Below, in pieces: positions 8,966 through 20,668 of a stretch of 64,000 nucleotides of DNA. Source of the DNA: DASQFI01 sp035633215 (GTDB lineage: Bacteria; Acidobacteriota; Vicinamibacteria; Vicinamibacterales; SCN-69-37); assembly GCA_035633215.1 (NCBI GenBank), contig DASQFI010000071.1:1-64000 (forward strand), written 5' to 3'. A program made the translations under genes and the position numbers. Position 1 is the stretch's first letter; every line of letters starts with the position of its first letter. Under the pieces are notes generated by a model. That model did not search any database, had not been told where the DNA came from, and saw nothing but the letters and a program-made list of their open reading frames with translations.

Positions 8966-11635
8966 CTAATTGCGCAGCGCGATCAGCGGGCTTACGCGAG
9001 CGGCGCGGCGGGCCGGCAAGTAGGTCGCCAGGATCGCGGAGGCGCACATGACGACCGCCGCAATCAGGAACGTCACGGCGTCACCCGCCGCGAGTCCGAA
9101 GAGAAAGCCCGCGATGAGCTTGGAAATGACCGTGGCCGCGGCCGCGCCGATGGCGACGCCGATGAAGCAGAGCTTGAGCGACTCGCGCACGAACATCCGG
9201 CGGACGTCGGGCGCGCGCGCGCCGAGCGCCATCCGGATCCCAATCTCTTTCACGCGCAGCATCGTCGCGTGTGACATCACCCCGTAGATGCCGAGCGCCG
9301 CCAGGAGCAGCGCGAGCCCGCCCAGCACCGCGAGAAGCGCGCTCGCCGCCCGCTGCTTGCCAACGCTGCGGAGGATGACCTGCTCGAACGTGCGGGCATC
9401 GACGACCGGCAGCTGCGGATCGAGCGATCGCATGACGGCTTCGAGCGCCGGCAGCACGGGGCCCGCCTCCGGCCACGCGCGCGCCACCAGGGACAGCGAC
9501 GCCGGCGGAAACTGCGCGAGCGGCACGTAGACGTAGCTCGCGGGCGACTCGGTCAGGTCGTCATAGCGCGTGGTCCGCGCGACCCCGACCACCTCGCGCC
9601 ACCCGTCGTCGAGACCCAGCAGCCGAAGCCGCTGACCGATCGGATCGGCAGATGGCCACAAGCGCCGGGCAAGGGCGTCGTTCACGATGACGACCGGCGG
9701 CGAGGATCGCGTGTCGAGCGCGGTGAAATCGCGTCCGCGCGTGAGCGCGATCTTCATCGTCGCGAAGTACTCCGGCGAAACGGCGGCATTGAACGTGGAC
9801 ACCGCGTCGTCATCGGCCTCAGCGCCCGGTCGCACAACCTCTGTGCCAAACATCCGGCCGCCAAGCGGCAGCGCGGTCGTGAGCGCGGCCGATTCGATGG
9901 CAGCCACGGCGCGAGTGCGATCGAGCACCTCGCGGATGAAGGCGTCTCGAGCGGCCGGGCGATAGCCCTGCAGCGCGAGGTCGAACGACAATGTCGCGCC
10001 GTCGCGCGCCTCGAACCCGGGATCGACCCGGAGGGCCTTGGTGAGGCTGCTCAGGAAGAGTCCCGCGACGACGATGAGCACGACCGAGACGGCAATCTGG
10101 CCGACGACGAGCACATCGCGGAGCCGGTGACGCCGCCGTCCGATGGCGATCGTGATGCCTTCCTCTTTCAGCGTCGGAGCCAGCGCCGGATTGCTCGCGA
10201 CAAATGCCGGCACGAGCCCGAACACGAGGGCGGTGACCGAGCTCACCAGCAGGGTCGCGGCGAGAACGATGCCGTCGACCTGAAACCCGTCGAGGATCGC
10301 GTCCGGCATCTGCCCGGCGCGACCGATGATCGCAGTCAGGACGCGCGCCAGGCCGACGCCCACAATGCCGGCCAGCGTGGTCAGCATCAGACATTCGATC
10401 AGGAGCTGCCGGACCAGTCGTCCGCGTGACGCGCCGAGCGCGCGGCGGAGCGCAAGCTCCTTGCGGCGATCGACGCCGCGAGCCAGCAGCAGGTTCGCCG
10501 CATTGGCACCGGCGACCATGAGGACCAGCACAGGAACGATCATGAGCAGTCCGAGCACCTCTCCAACTTCTTCACGCTCTCCCGGGAAGAAACTGCCGGC
10601 GACAGCGGCGACGCGAACCGTGGGTCGGGGCCGCCCGGCCGGGTTCGACGCGTCGGTCGACCAGGTGAACCCGCGGGCGGTGGCGTCTGCCTTGGCGATC
10701 GAGACGCCTGGCGCGAGGCGGGCAATTGTTCGGACCCAGCTCGATCCGGCGTCGGTCAGCCACGCCGGATCGAAATCGGGCAGGACCTGCCCGATCATCG
10801 CCAGCGGCATCCAGACGGATGGCAACGGGTCGTCGATCTCGAGTCCGCTGAACCCGGCCGGCGCGACGCCGACGATGGAAAACGGCTGGCCATTGATCAT
10901 GATGATCCGGTTGAGGATGGCCGGATCGCCGCCGTAGCGCTTCGTCCAGAGCGCATGGCTCAGGACCGCCACCGGCCGCGCGCCCGGGACCACGTCCTCA
11001 TCGGCATGAAACGCTCGTCCCAGAGCCATGCGCACGCCGAGCACATCGAAGAAGTTGGCGGAGACGACGGCGCCCCGCGCACGCTCTGGAACGCCATCGC
11101 CAAGAGATAAATGGACGTCGTGGAACGCGGCGACGCCCGCGAATACGTCGTGGCGCTCCCGGCTGGCGAGAAACGCCGGATACGACAGACTGCGTGGCCG
11201 CGCCATGTCTTCGCTGCGGAGCGAGAGCCAGACCAGACCGTCCGGACGGATCGGGGGCGGCACTTTGAACAGCAGCGCGTTGATCGCGCTGAACATCGCG
11301 GTGTTGGCGCCGATGCCGAGCGCGAGCGTCAGGATCGCGGCCGCGGTCCACGACGGATGCCGAAGGAGCTGACGGCCGCCATACCTCAGGTCCTGCATCA
11401 AGCGGTCCATCGGAAACCAGCCCCAGGTCTCGTCGCTGGTCTCGCGCAGCACCGTGGGATTGCCAAAGCCGCGTCGCGCGGCGAGCGCCGCCTCGTCCTC
11501 AGTCATGCCGAGCCGGCGGTTGGCCTGTGTCCGCAGCTCGATGTGCAGGCGCAGCTCCTCATCCAGCTCGCGCGTGAGGCGGGCGCGACGAAACAGAAAC
11601 GTCAGGCGGCGCCACCATTCGGCCGGCTTGATCAC
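8966..11635 (-). CDS. ADOP-family ABC permease (MacB/FtsX type), module 1
   Basis: 889 residues. A permease prefix (RELDEELRLHIELRTQANRRLGMTEDEA region) precedes TM1 (AAILTLALGIGANTAMFSAIN), a large periplasmic MacB-PCD domain, FtsX-type TM bundles and a second periplasmic domain, ending PARRAARVSPLIALRN. This duplicated FtsX layout without its own ATPase is the ADOP family, greatly expanded in Acidobacteriota; the transported or signalled molecule is unknown. The ATG overlaps the PadR gene's stop (ATGA), so the regulator and permease form one unit. Confidence 0.93.
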   Translation of the reverse strand: MIKPAEWWRRLTFLFRRARLTRELDEELRLHIELRTQANRRLGMTEDEAALAARRGFGNPTVLRETSDETWGWFPMDRLMQDLRYGGRQLLRHPSWTAAAILTLALGIGANTAMFSAINALLFKVPPPIRPDGLVWLSLRSEDMARPRSLSYPAFLASRERHDVFAGVAAFHDVHLSLGDGVPERARGAVVSANFFDVLGVRMALGRAFHADEDVVPGARPVAVLSHALWTKRYGGDPAILNRIIMINGQPFSIVGVAPAGFSGLEIDDPLPSVWMPLAMIGQVLPDFDPAWLTDAGSSWVRTIARLAPGVSIAKADATARGFTWSTDASNPAGRPRPTVRVAAVAGSFFPGEREEVGEVLGLLMIVPVLVLMVAGANAANLLLARGVDRRKELALRRALGASRGRLVRQLLIECLMLTTLAGIVGVGLARVLTAIIGRAGQMPDAILDGFQVDGIVLAATLLVSSVTALVFGLVPAFVASNPALAPTLKEEGITIAIGRRRHRLRDVLVVGQIAVSVVLIVVAGLFLSSLTKALRVDPGFEARDGATLSFDLALQGYRPAARDAFIREVLDRTRAVAAIESAALTTALPLGGRMFGTEVVRPGAEADDDAVSTFNAAVSPEYFATMKIALTRGRDFTALDTRSSPPVVIVNDALARRLWPSADPIGQRLRLLGLDDGWREVVGVARTTRYDDLTESPASYVYVPLAQFPPASLSLVARAWPEAGPVLPALEAVMRSLDPQLPVVDARTFEQVILRSVGKQRAASALLAVLGGLALLLAALGIYGVMSHATMLRVKEIGIRMALGARAPDVRRMFVRESLKLCFIGVAIGAAAATVISKLIAGFLFGLAAGDAVTFLIAAVVMCASAILATYLPARRAARVSPLIALRN

Positions 11636-11988
11636 GGCTCCGCCCTTTCGCCACCGTGCAGGATCCGCGCGATCGCCTCCGCGATGCGCTCGTACGACTC
11701 GACCTCACGCTCGAGTTGCCTGCGGCCGGCAACCGTCAGCCGGTAGTAGCGCGCCCGGCGGTTCTCGGCGGTGCGGCCCCACTCCCCCGAGATCCAGCCC
11801 TTGAGGAGCATGCGTTGCAGCGCGGGATAGAGCGATCCTTCCTCGACCTGCAGAACATCGGCCGAGATCCGCTGAATGGCGTCCGCGATTTCGAAGCCGT
11901 GGAGCTCGCCGTGCCGGGCGAGCGTGCGCAGCACCAGCATGTCGAGCGTGCCCGGGGGGATGTCGTCCTTCGGGGGCGTCCGCGTCAT
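11632..11988 (-). CDS. PadR-family transcriptional regulator, partner of ADOP module 1
   Basis: 118 residues: winged helix with the PadR pattern LDMLVLRTLARHGELHGFEIADAI, LQVEEGSLYPALQRMLLKGWI and a basic wing ENRRARYYRLTVAGRRQLE, plus a C-terminal dimerisation helix. PadR proteins are usually repressors that respond to small molecules. It overlaps the permease start by 4 bases. A clean inverted repeat lies a few bases upstream of the start (11993-12015), consistent with autoregulation. Confidence 0.93.
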   Translation of the reverse strand: MTRTPPKDDIPPGTLDMLVLRTLARHGELHGFEIADAIQRISADVLQVEEGSLYPALQRMLLKGWISGEWGRTAENRRARYYRLTVAGRRQLEREVESYERIAEAIARILHGGERAEP

Positions 11989-11992
11989 GACC

Positions 11993-12015
11993 GTGACATA
12001 GATAGACTATGTTAC
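11993..12015 (-). promoter_or_regulatory. Probable PadR operator (inverted repeat)
   Basis: Arms ACATAG and CTATGT separated by ATAGA; the match extends to 9-base arms with one mismatch. It sits 5 bases upstream of the PadR ATG on the minus strand. Position and the ATGT/ACAT flavour fit PadR-family operators; the binding is inferred. Confidence 0.6.
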
Positions 12016-12020
12016 GGCGC

Positions 12021-12082
12021 GTAGGGCGGATGGGTTCCCAAATCCGCCGGACGCGGCGGACTTGGAGATCAGTCCCGCCCTA
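12021..12082. repeat. REP-like palindrome pair (family B, copy 1)
   Basis: Two inverted halves, GTAGGGCGGATGGGTTCCCA... and its imperfect reverse complement ending ...AGTCCCGCCCTAT, around GGACGC. The same sequence type recurs at 50844-50904, 51171-51229 and, inside a coding gene, 53489-53517. Confidence 0.85.
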
Positions 12083-12087
12083 TGACT

Positions 12088-12105
12088 GGGAAAACTCCCG
12101 TCCCC
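12088..12105. repeat. Partial copy of palindrome A at the metH stop codon
   Basis: GGGAAAACTCCCGTCCCC matches the arm of the 2366-2449 palindrome and ends on the base before the metH TAG stop codon, as that palindrome does at the aminotransferase stop. Confidence 0.75.
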
Positions 12106-15822
<3,717 letters not shown>

Positions 15823-15835
15823 ATCGTCAAGGGGG

Positions 15836-16765
15836 TCATTTCTTCCCAGCCGCTACCAGCACTGTGAACGGATCGCCGCCTCGACGAGCGCCCACCCGCA
15901 TGTTGATGTCCGAGAAACCAGCGCCCGTCAGCAGGTCGTGCAGCTGCTCGTCCTGGAACCCGAGCCAGCGGTCGCCGAGCTTGGCGCGCACCCAGCTTTC
16001 CTGGTGCTCGCGCAGATCGAGAATCAGCACGCGGCCGCCCGGGCGAAGAATCCGCCACGCCTCTGCAAGCGCCGCCGCCGGATGCTCCGAGTGATGGAGC
16101 GCCTGCGAAAGCAACGCGACGTCAACGGACGCGTCGGGAATCGGCAGCCGCTCGAGGTCGCCTTGCTTCCACGTGATGTTGTCGACCTTGCGCCGCACCG
16201 CGAGCGCCCGCGCCAGGTTGAGCACGTCCTTCGACCGATCGACCGCGATCACGTGCCGGCCCCACCGCGCGGCTTCGATCGTGAGATAGCCCTCGCCGCA
16301 TCCGAGATCCGCAACGTCGAGCGCCGGCAGGAGCAGCCCGAGGGCGCGCGACCATGCCGCCCAGCTCCGGCCCGGGACGAGCTGGCGCCGCTCGTCGCCG
16401 CCGCCATGCTGCGCGAAGCTCTCGTGCCTCACCCGGCGCACTTCCTCCAGCCGCGCATCGTCGGCGCGCGTCTCGGCGGTCTTGCGCTCGAACTGGTCGC
16501 CGAGCCAGACCCAGAGCGGCGACCGCTTGCCATTCGTGGCCGCGGCTTCCGACGCGACGCGATACCAGGCGAATGTGCCGGTGCGGTCCTCGACCACGAG
16601 CCCCGCCTCGCGAAGCAGCCCGAGATGGCGGGACACACCAGACTGGGCCAGGCCGAGAATCGACGTCAGTTCAGACACGTTCAGGGACTCGCGCAAGAGC
16701 AGCCGGAGGACCCGCAACCGCGTGTCGTCTCCGAGCAGACGAAGCAGGGCCGAGGCTTCTCGCAT
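15836..16765 (-). CDS. ArsR-type regulator fused to SAM-dependent methyltransferase
   Basis: 309 residues from the ATG at 16765 (MREASALLRLLGDDTRLRVL). An upstream in-frame start exists but would cover the operator. Residues 1-85 are an ArsR winged helix (VSELTSILGLAQSGVSRHLGLLREAGLV). The rest is a class I methyltransferase with VADLGCGEGYLTIEAARWG as the SAM site and VALLSQALHHSEHPAAALAEAWRILRPGGRVLILDL. It is co-transcribed with metH, so control of methyl-cycle genes by SAM or SAH is plausible, as for SahR; that role is inferred. No obvious metal-site cysteines. Ends GKK-TGA followed by CCCCCTTG. Confidence 0.88.
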   Translation of the reverse strand: MREASALLRLLGDDTRLRVLRLLLRESLNVSELTSILGLAQSGVSRHLGLLREAGLVVEDRTGTFAWYRVASEAAATNGKRSPLWVWLGDQFERKTAETRADDARLEEVRRVRHESFAQHGGGDERRQLVPGRSWAAWSRALGLLLPALDVADLGCGEGYLTIEAARWGRHVIAVDRSKDVLNLARALAVRRKVDNITWKQGDLERLPIPDASVDVALLSQALHHSEHPAAALAEAWRILRPGGRVLILDLREHQESWVRAKLGDRWLGFQDEQLHDLLTGAGFSDINMRVGARRGGDPFTVLVAAGKK

Positions 16766-16775
16766 ATCAATTAAT

Positions 16776-16785
16776 CTACATGTAG
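16776..16785 (-). promoter_or_regulatory. Perfect 10-base palindrome upstream of arsR-methyltransferase
   Basis: CTACATGTAG in an AT-rich stretch just upstream of the ATG at 16765, flanked by ATATCA and TGATAT. ArsR-type proteins bind short palindromes at such positions. Binding and control of the arsR-metH unit are inferred. Confidence 0.5.
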
Positions 16786-16850
16786 TGATATGTGTATTGC
16801 AACCCGGCGGCCTGCAGACTCTAAAGGGCCGTCCTACATACAATTAAGGT

Positions 16851-17471
16851 GTGCGTGATTACCCGGCTGTCGACCCCGGAAGCCCGACACTTATCCTGGC
16901 GCACGGCGCTGGCGCGGGCGAACAGCATCCGTGGATGGTGCGGGTGGGCAACGGCCTCTCAGTGCGCGGCATCCATGTCGTGACGTTCAACTTTCCTTAC
17001 ATGGATGCGGGCAAGAGCGTTCCCGATCCCGCGGAGACGCTTGAAAAAGCATGGGGCACTGCCTGGGTTCACCTCACGGCAGGCCGTCCGGGTCCGTTCT
17101 TCGCGGGCGGCAAGTCGATGGGCGGGCGAATCGCGTCACAGGCTGCGGCGAAAGGCGGATTCGATCCCCCGCCTGCCGGCCTCATCTTCTTTGGCTACCC
17201 GCTGCATCCACCCGGCAAGCCCCAGCAGCGGCGCGACAAGCACCTGCCCGGCATCAAACCACCGATGCTCTTCCTTCACGGCGAGCGCGACCCGTTCGGC
17301 TCGCCCACCGAGATGACCGGGCTCACCGCACAGCTGCCGGCCAGCACGCTTCACATGGTCCCGGGTGGCGATCATTCCCTGGTCACGAGAAAGAAAGCCG
17401 GCCCAGAGGGTGACACGCTCGACCGGGTAATGGATCAGGCGGCCGAATGGATGCGTAAGGTCTTGTACTAG
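16851..17471 (+). CDS. KANL3/Tex30-type alpha/beta hydrolase
   Basis: 206 residues, GTG start (MRDYPAVDPGS). Alpha/beta-hydrolase core: oxyanion-side LILAHGAGAGEQHPWM, nucleophile elbow GGKSMGGR, acid region LFLHGERDPFG, and catalytic His in GGDHSL. The HGAGAG plus KSMGGR combination marks the small KANL3/Tex30-like group; the substrate is unknown. It is divergent from the arsR-methyltransferase gene with about 85 bases between starts. Confidence 0.85.
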   Translation: MRDYPAVDPGSPTLILAHGAGAGEQHPWMVRVGNGLSVRGIHVVTFNFPYMDAGKSVPDPAETLEKAWGTAWVHLTAGRPGPFFAGGKSMGGRIASQAAAKGGFDPPPAGLIFFGYPLHPPGKPQQRRDKHLPGIKPPMLFLHGERDPFGSPTEMTGLTAQLPASTLHMVPGGDHSLVTRKKAGPEGDTLDRVMDQAAEWMRKVLY

Positions 17472-17566
17472 CGGGCCGTTTCGTGGACAATGGTCGCGCA
17501 TTCGCGCGCCATACACGAAAAGACGCACTTGAAGTTCCTGCTTTACGCAGCCCTGATCCTCCCCGC

Positions 17567-19480
17567 ATGAGCCGCGCACCGATCAGTCTGTTCGAAGGTT
17601 CACGCGATCACACGCCCCAGGCGTCGCTGGCCAGCTGGTATTTGCCTGGGGTCTCGGACGGTCTGGGCGACCGGTTGTTGATGTTCGACAACACCGGGTC
17701 GGCGTCGCTCGAGCTCCTGCGGTTCAAGAGAGAATTCAGCGAGAAACTGGCGTTCGAGCCGGCGCTTCGACAGCGGATTCGGCAGTTCGAGAAGTTTACG
17801 CATCCGTCCGTCGGGCGCGTCCGCGCGCTGAAGTGGCTCCAAGACAACGACGGATTGGCGCTCATTTCCGATCACGTGCCTGGCCGCCGGCTCTCGGAAG
17901 TGCTGCGTGACGCCCGCGGCGCTGGCTTTGCCCTCGAATTGATCCGTCAACTCACCCCGGCGCTCGTCGCGCTCCAGCAGCAAGGCGACGGCATCGCGCA
18001 CGGCGTCCTCACGCCCGAACGTATCGTCGTCACGCCCGAAGGCCGGCTCGTGCTCGTGGAGCACGTGCTGGGGCCGGCGGTCGGATCGCTCGACCTTCCT
18101 GCCACGCGTCTCCGAACCGAGCTGGGCCTGGCCGTACCGGCCGCCAGCGGCGTTCCGCACCTCAACGGCCGCTGCGACGTGGTGCAGCTTGGCTTGATTG
18201 CCCTCTCGCTCGTGCTGGGCCGTCGCGTCGACGCGCGCGACTACCCGCATAACGTCTCGACACTGCTCGATGAATTCCCGCGGATCGCCGGACGAGGCTC
18301 GTCGTCCTCACCGCAGCTGCGGACGTGGCTCGAGCAGGCGCTGCAGCTTGGCGGGCGAACGTTCGGGTCGGCGCAGGACGCGCACGCCGCGCTTGCCGAG
18401 GTGACCGACGACGGCACACCGCGACCCGATCCGCGCCGCATGCTGTTCTTCCGGCCCATCGAGACGCCGCCGTACCAGGTCGTCAAGCCCGACGTGGTGA
18501 ACGTTTCGAAAACGGATCGTCCTTCCGAAAGGCAGACGGACATGCCTGCCAAATGGCTCAACAGCACGGAGCGCCCGGCCGGCTCGCAGACGATTTTCGA
18601 GCAGGTCGCCGGGCGCACGGCGCCGGAGAAGGCGCCGGACGAAAGCAGCGTCGACCCCTTCGAAATCGGCGGCCAGGTTCGCCACTGGCCAGTCAGCTCG
18701 GTTCCGAAACCTGAACCTGAGACGCCGCCGAAACGATTCCACGTTCGCTGGCTGATGGCGGCTCTCGCAGCCGTCGCCTTCGGCGAAGGATTGTTCATCG
18801 CCGGTCTGCTCTACGGCCGTCCCACAGCAGCTGCCGGCGCGGGGACGGCGGCCGGAGCGGTGCTGATCGAGTCCACACAGCCCGGCGTCGAGGTCCTGGT
18901 CGACGGTCAACCCGTGGGCGCGACGCCGTACAAGTTGGCCGTCGGATCGGGGACGCGTTCGATTCGCGTGCTCGCCGCCGGATCCGGAATCGCCTCCGCT
19001 CTTCCAGGCACGACGACGGTCCGTCCGCAGCCGGACGCGACGACCATTATTCCGCCGCCCGCCGGCTCGTCACTCGGCGGCATCAGGATCGCGTCGGCGA
19101 TCGATCTGCAGGTCTTCGAAGACGGCAAGCTCATCGGCACCACGGCAGGCGCCATGGCCGTGCCCGTCGGGCGCCACACTCTCGATGTCGTCAACGAAAA
19201 GTTCGGGTATCGATCGCGTCAGACCATCGACGTGAGAGCCGGGCAGACAGCGACGCTCGCGATCACGCTGCCCAACGGCCGAATCAGCATCAACGCCGTT
19301 CCATGGGCCGAGGTCTGGATTGGCGGCAGCCTCGTCGGCGACACGCCGCTCGCGAATCTCGCGCTCCCCCTCGGCGAGCACGAGATTGTCTTCAAGCATC
19401 CGCAGCTCGGCGAGCGAAAACAGACAGCGCTCGTCAGATCGGATGTCATGACGAGAGTCACCGCGAATCTACAGAGGTAG
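17567..19480 (+). CDS. Membrane-anchored kinase-like protein with three PEGA domains
   Basis: About 637 residues from ATG 17567 (MSRAPISLFEG); the frame is open from 17483. Residues 1-270 follow a Ser/Thr protein kinase layout, but the catalytic loop reads HGVLTPERIVV (near 145) without the HRD aspartate, and where DFG should be stands VEHVLGP, so it looks like a pseudokinase. A proline/acid linker, one TM helix (near 394-417) and three PEGA repeats follow (LIESTQPGVEVLVDGQPVGATP; LQVFEDGKLIGTTAG; ISINAVPWAEVWIGGSLVGDTP). The PEGA part would face the periplasm. Likely a non-catalytic scaffold or sensor. Confidence 0.8.
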   Translation: MSRAPISLFEGSRDHTPQASLASWYLPGVSDGLGDRLLMFDNTGSASLELLRFKREFSEKLAFEPALRQRIRQFEKFTHPSVGRVRALKWLQDNDGLALISDHVPGRRLSEVLRDARGAGFALELIRQLTPALVALQQQGDGIAHGVLTPERIVVTPEGRLVLVEHVLGPAVGSLDLPATRLRTELGLAVPAASGVPHLNGRCDVVQLGLIALSLVLGRRVDARDYPHNVSTLLDEFPRIAGRGSSSSPQLRTWLEQALQLGGRTFGSAQDAHAALAEVTDDGTPRPDPRRMLFFRPIETPPYQVVKPDVVNVSKTDRPSERQTDMPAKWLNSTERPAGSQTIFEQVAGRTAPEKAPDESSVDPFEIGGQVRHWPVSSVPKPEPETPPKRFHVRWLMAALAAVAFGEGLFIAGLLYGRPTAAAGAGTAAGAVLIESTQPGVEVLVDGQPVGATPYKLAVGSGTRSIRVLAAGSGIASALPGTTTVRPQPDATTIIPPPAGSSLGGIRIASAIDLQVFEDGKLIGTTAGAMAVPVGRHTLDVVNEKFGYRSRQTIDVRAGQTATLAITLPNGRISINAVPWAEVWIGGSLVGDTPLANLALPLGEHEIVFKHPQLGERKQTALVRSDVMTRVTANLQR

Positions 19481-19512
19481 AGTCAGAAAGCTGCGTCATC
19501 TGAAATCTCGCC

Positions 19513-20631
19513 CTACGCGTTCGCTTTCCGCACCTGACCCGCTTCTGTGAGCGCAACAAAGCTCTCGTGGGAGATCCGCACGAGCTGCTGTGTCTGCCGA
19601 GTGGATCCGGTGGCGGCAGTGCGCAGCCGAAGCTGCGTTTCGAAGTCGAGCGCGACCGGCGCGTGAAGATGGAGCTCGAGATCTTCGAGGTGAAGGAGCT
19701 GTTTGAACCGGTGCGCATCACGCACGCCCGTGGTGCTGCTGGCTGGCGACAGCACGCGGGCGCGGCCGACGACCCCTTTGCCCGAGATGTAAAAGCAGAT
19801 CCAATCGCCGCTGCGAGCGGTGGCTTGCGTCGCGCCGCCGTCGGCGATGCCGAAGATGTGGCGGCGGCTGACGACCAGCTCGAGTAACTGCTCGGGCGTG
19901 GTCGCATAGTCTGGCGCGACCGTGGCGATCCAGTACGACGTCCCCCCCGTAACCGGCACGCTCCGCGCTGGCGAGACGGCCGCGGCGCGCTTCGCGGTCA
20001 GCCGCTCGAGCAGCTCGACGCTGTAGTCCACCGGCAGGTTCGACTCGAGCAGACGCGCGACGTCCTCGTGGCTCACGCGGCCGGCGCTGACGAAATCGGC
20101 GAGTTGCAGGAGCGAGCGCAGCGCGACGACGCCGACCGGGAATGCCGGCTTGGCGGCGGCGATGCCCTCCTCGATCTTGTGCCGGCTGGCGAAGAGCGGC
20201 GTCACGACGCACAGCCCGGCAAAGCGCCAGCTCGACGCGCGCGACGACGTCGTGTGCGCGGCGACCGAACGGACCAGCGCGTCCACGTCCGGCGCCGCCG
20301 CGGGATCGCTTCTGACTTCGAGGACCACGTGCAGTCGCAGCCGCGATTTCCAGTGGCCGTGGTGCTTGAGCGATCCAGGGGCCGGCGCGTAGGCGCCGAA
20401 GGTCATGTCGAATCCGATGAACTTGCCGAGGAGGCCGACGAGATCCTGCATCGCGCGATGATGCTGCTCGCCCGGAAGGTGCTGGCCTTGTTCGATGAGC
20501 GTCCGCGCGCCGTGCGGATCGGCGGCATGCTCGAGCAGGAAGCGCCGGAAGCGCTCCCGCGCCGAATCGAACCCCGGCGTATCGTCGAGCGGCCCGGACA
20601 AGCTGAGGATTTGTTCGAGCGTGACACTCAT
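19513..20631 (-). CDS. EVE-domain protein with uncharacterised N-terminal domain
   Basis: 372 residues. The C-terminal part (about 230-330) matches the EVE/PUA-like fold: SYWIATVAPDYATTPEQLLELV then GDWICFYISGKGVVGRARV. EVE domains read modified bases and occur in defence and RNA-related proteins. The N-terminal 200 residues are not recognised; GHWKSRLRLHVVLEVRSDPA resembles the central strands of PD-(D/E)XK nucleases, with EVR where ExK is expected, so a degenerate nuclease is possible but unproven. No signal peptide or TM. Convergent with the PEGA gene; the flanking genes give no clear partner. Confidence 0.65.
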   Translation of the reverse strand: MSVTLEQILSLSGPLDDTPGFDSARERFRRFLLEHAADPHGARTLIEQGQHLPGEQHHRAMQDLVGLLGKFIGFDMTFGAYAPAPGSLKHHGHWKSRLRLHVVLEVRSDPAAAPDVDALVRSVAAHTTSSRASSWRFAGLCVVTPLFASRHKIEEGIAAAKPAFPVGVVALRSLLQLADFVSAGRVSHEDVARLLESNLPVDYSVELLERLTAKRAAAVSPARSVPVTGGTSYWIATVAPDYATTPEQLLELVVSRRHIFGIADGGATQATARSGDWICFYISGKGVVGRARVLSPASSTTGVRDAHRFKQLLHLEDLELHLHAPVALDFETQLRLRTAATGSTRQTQQLVRISHESFVALTEAGQVRKANA

Positions 20632-20668
20632 CGACGCGTCCCGTGCGGTCGGGTGCGTGGTTGACGGT

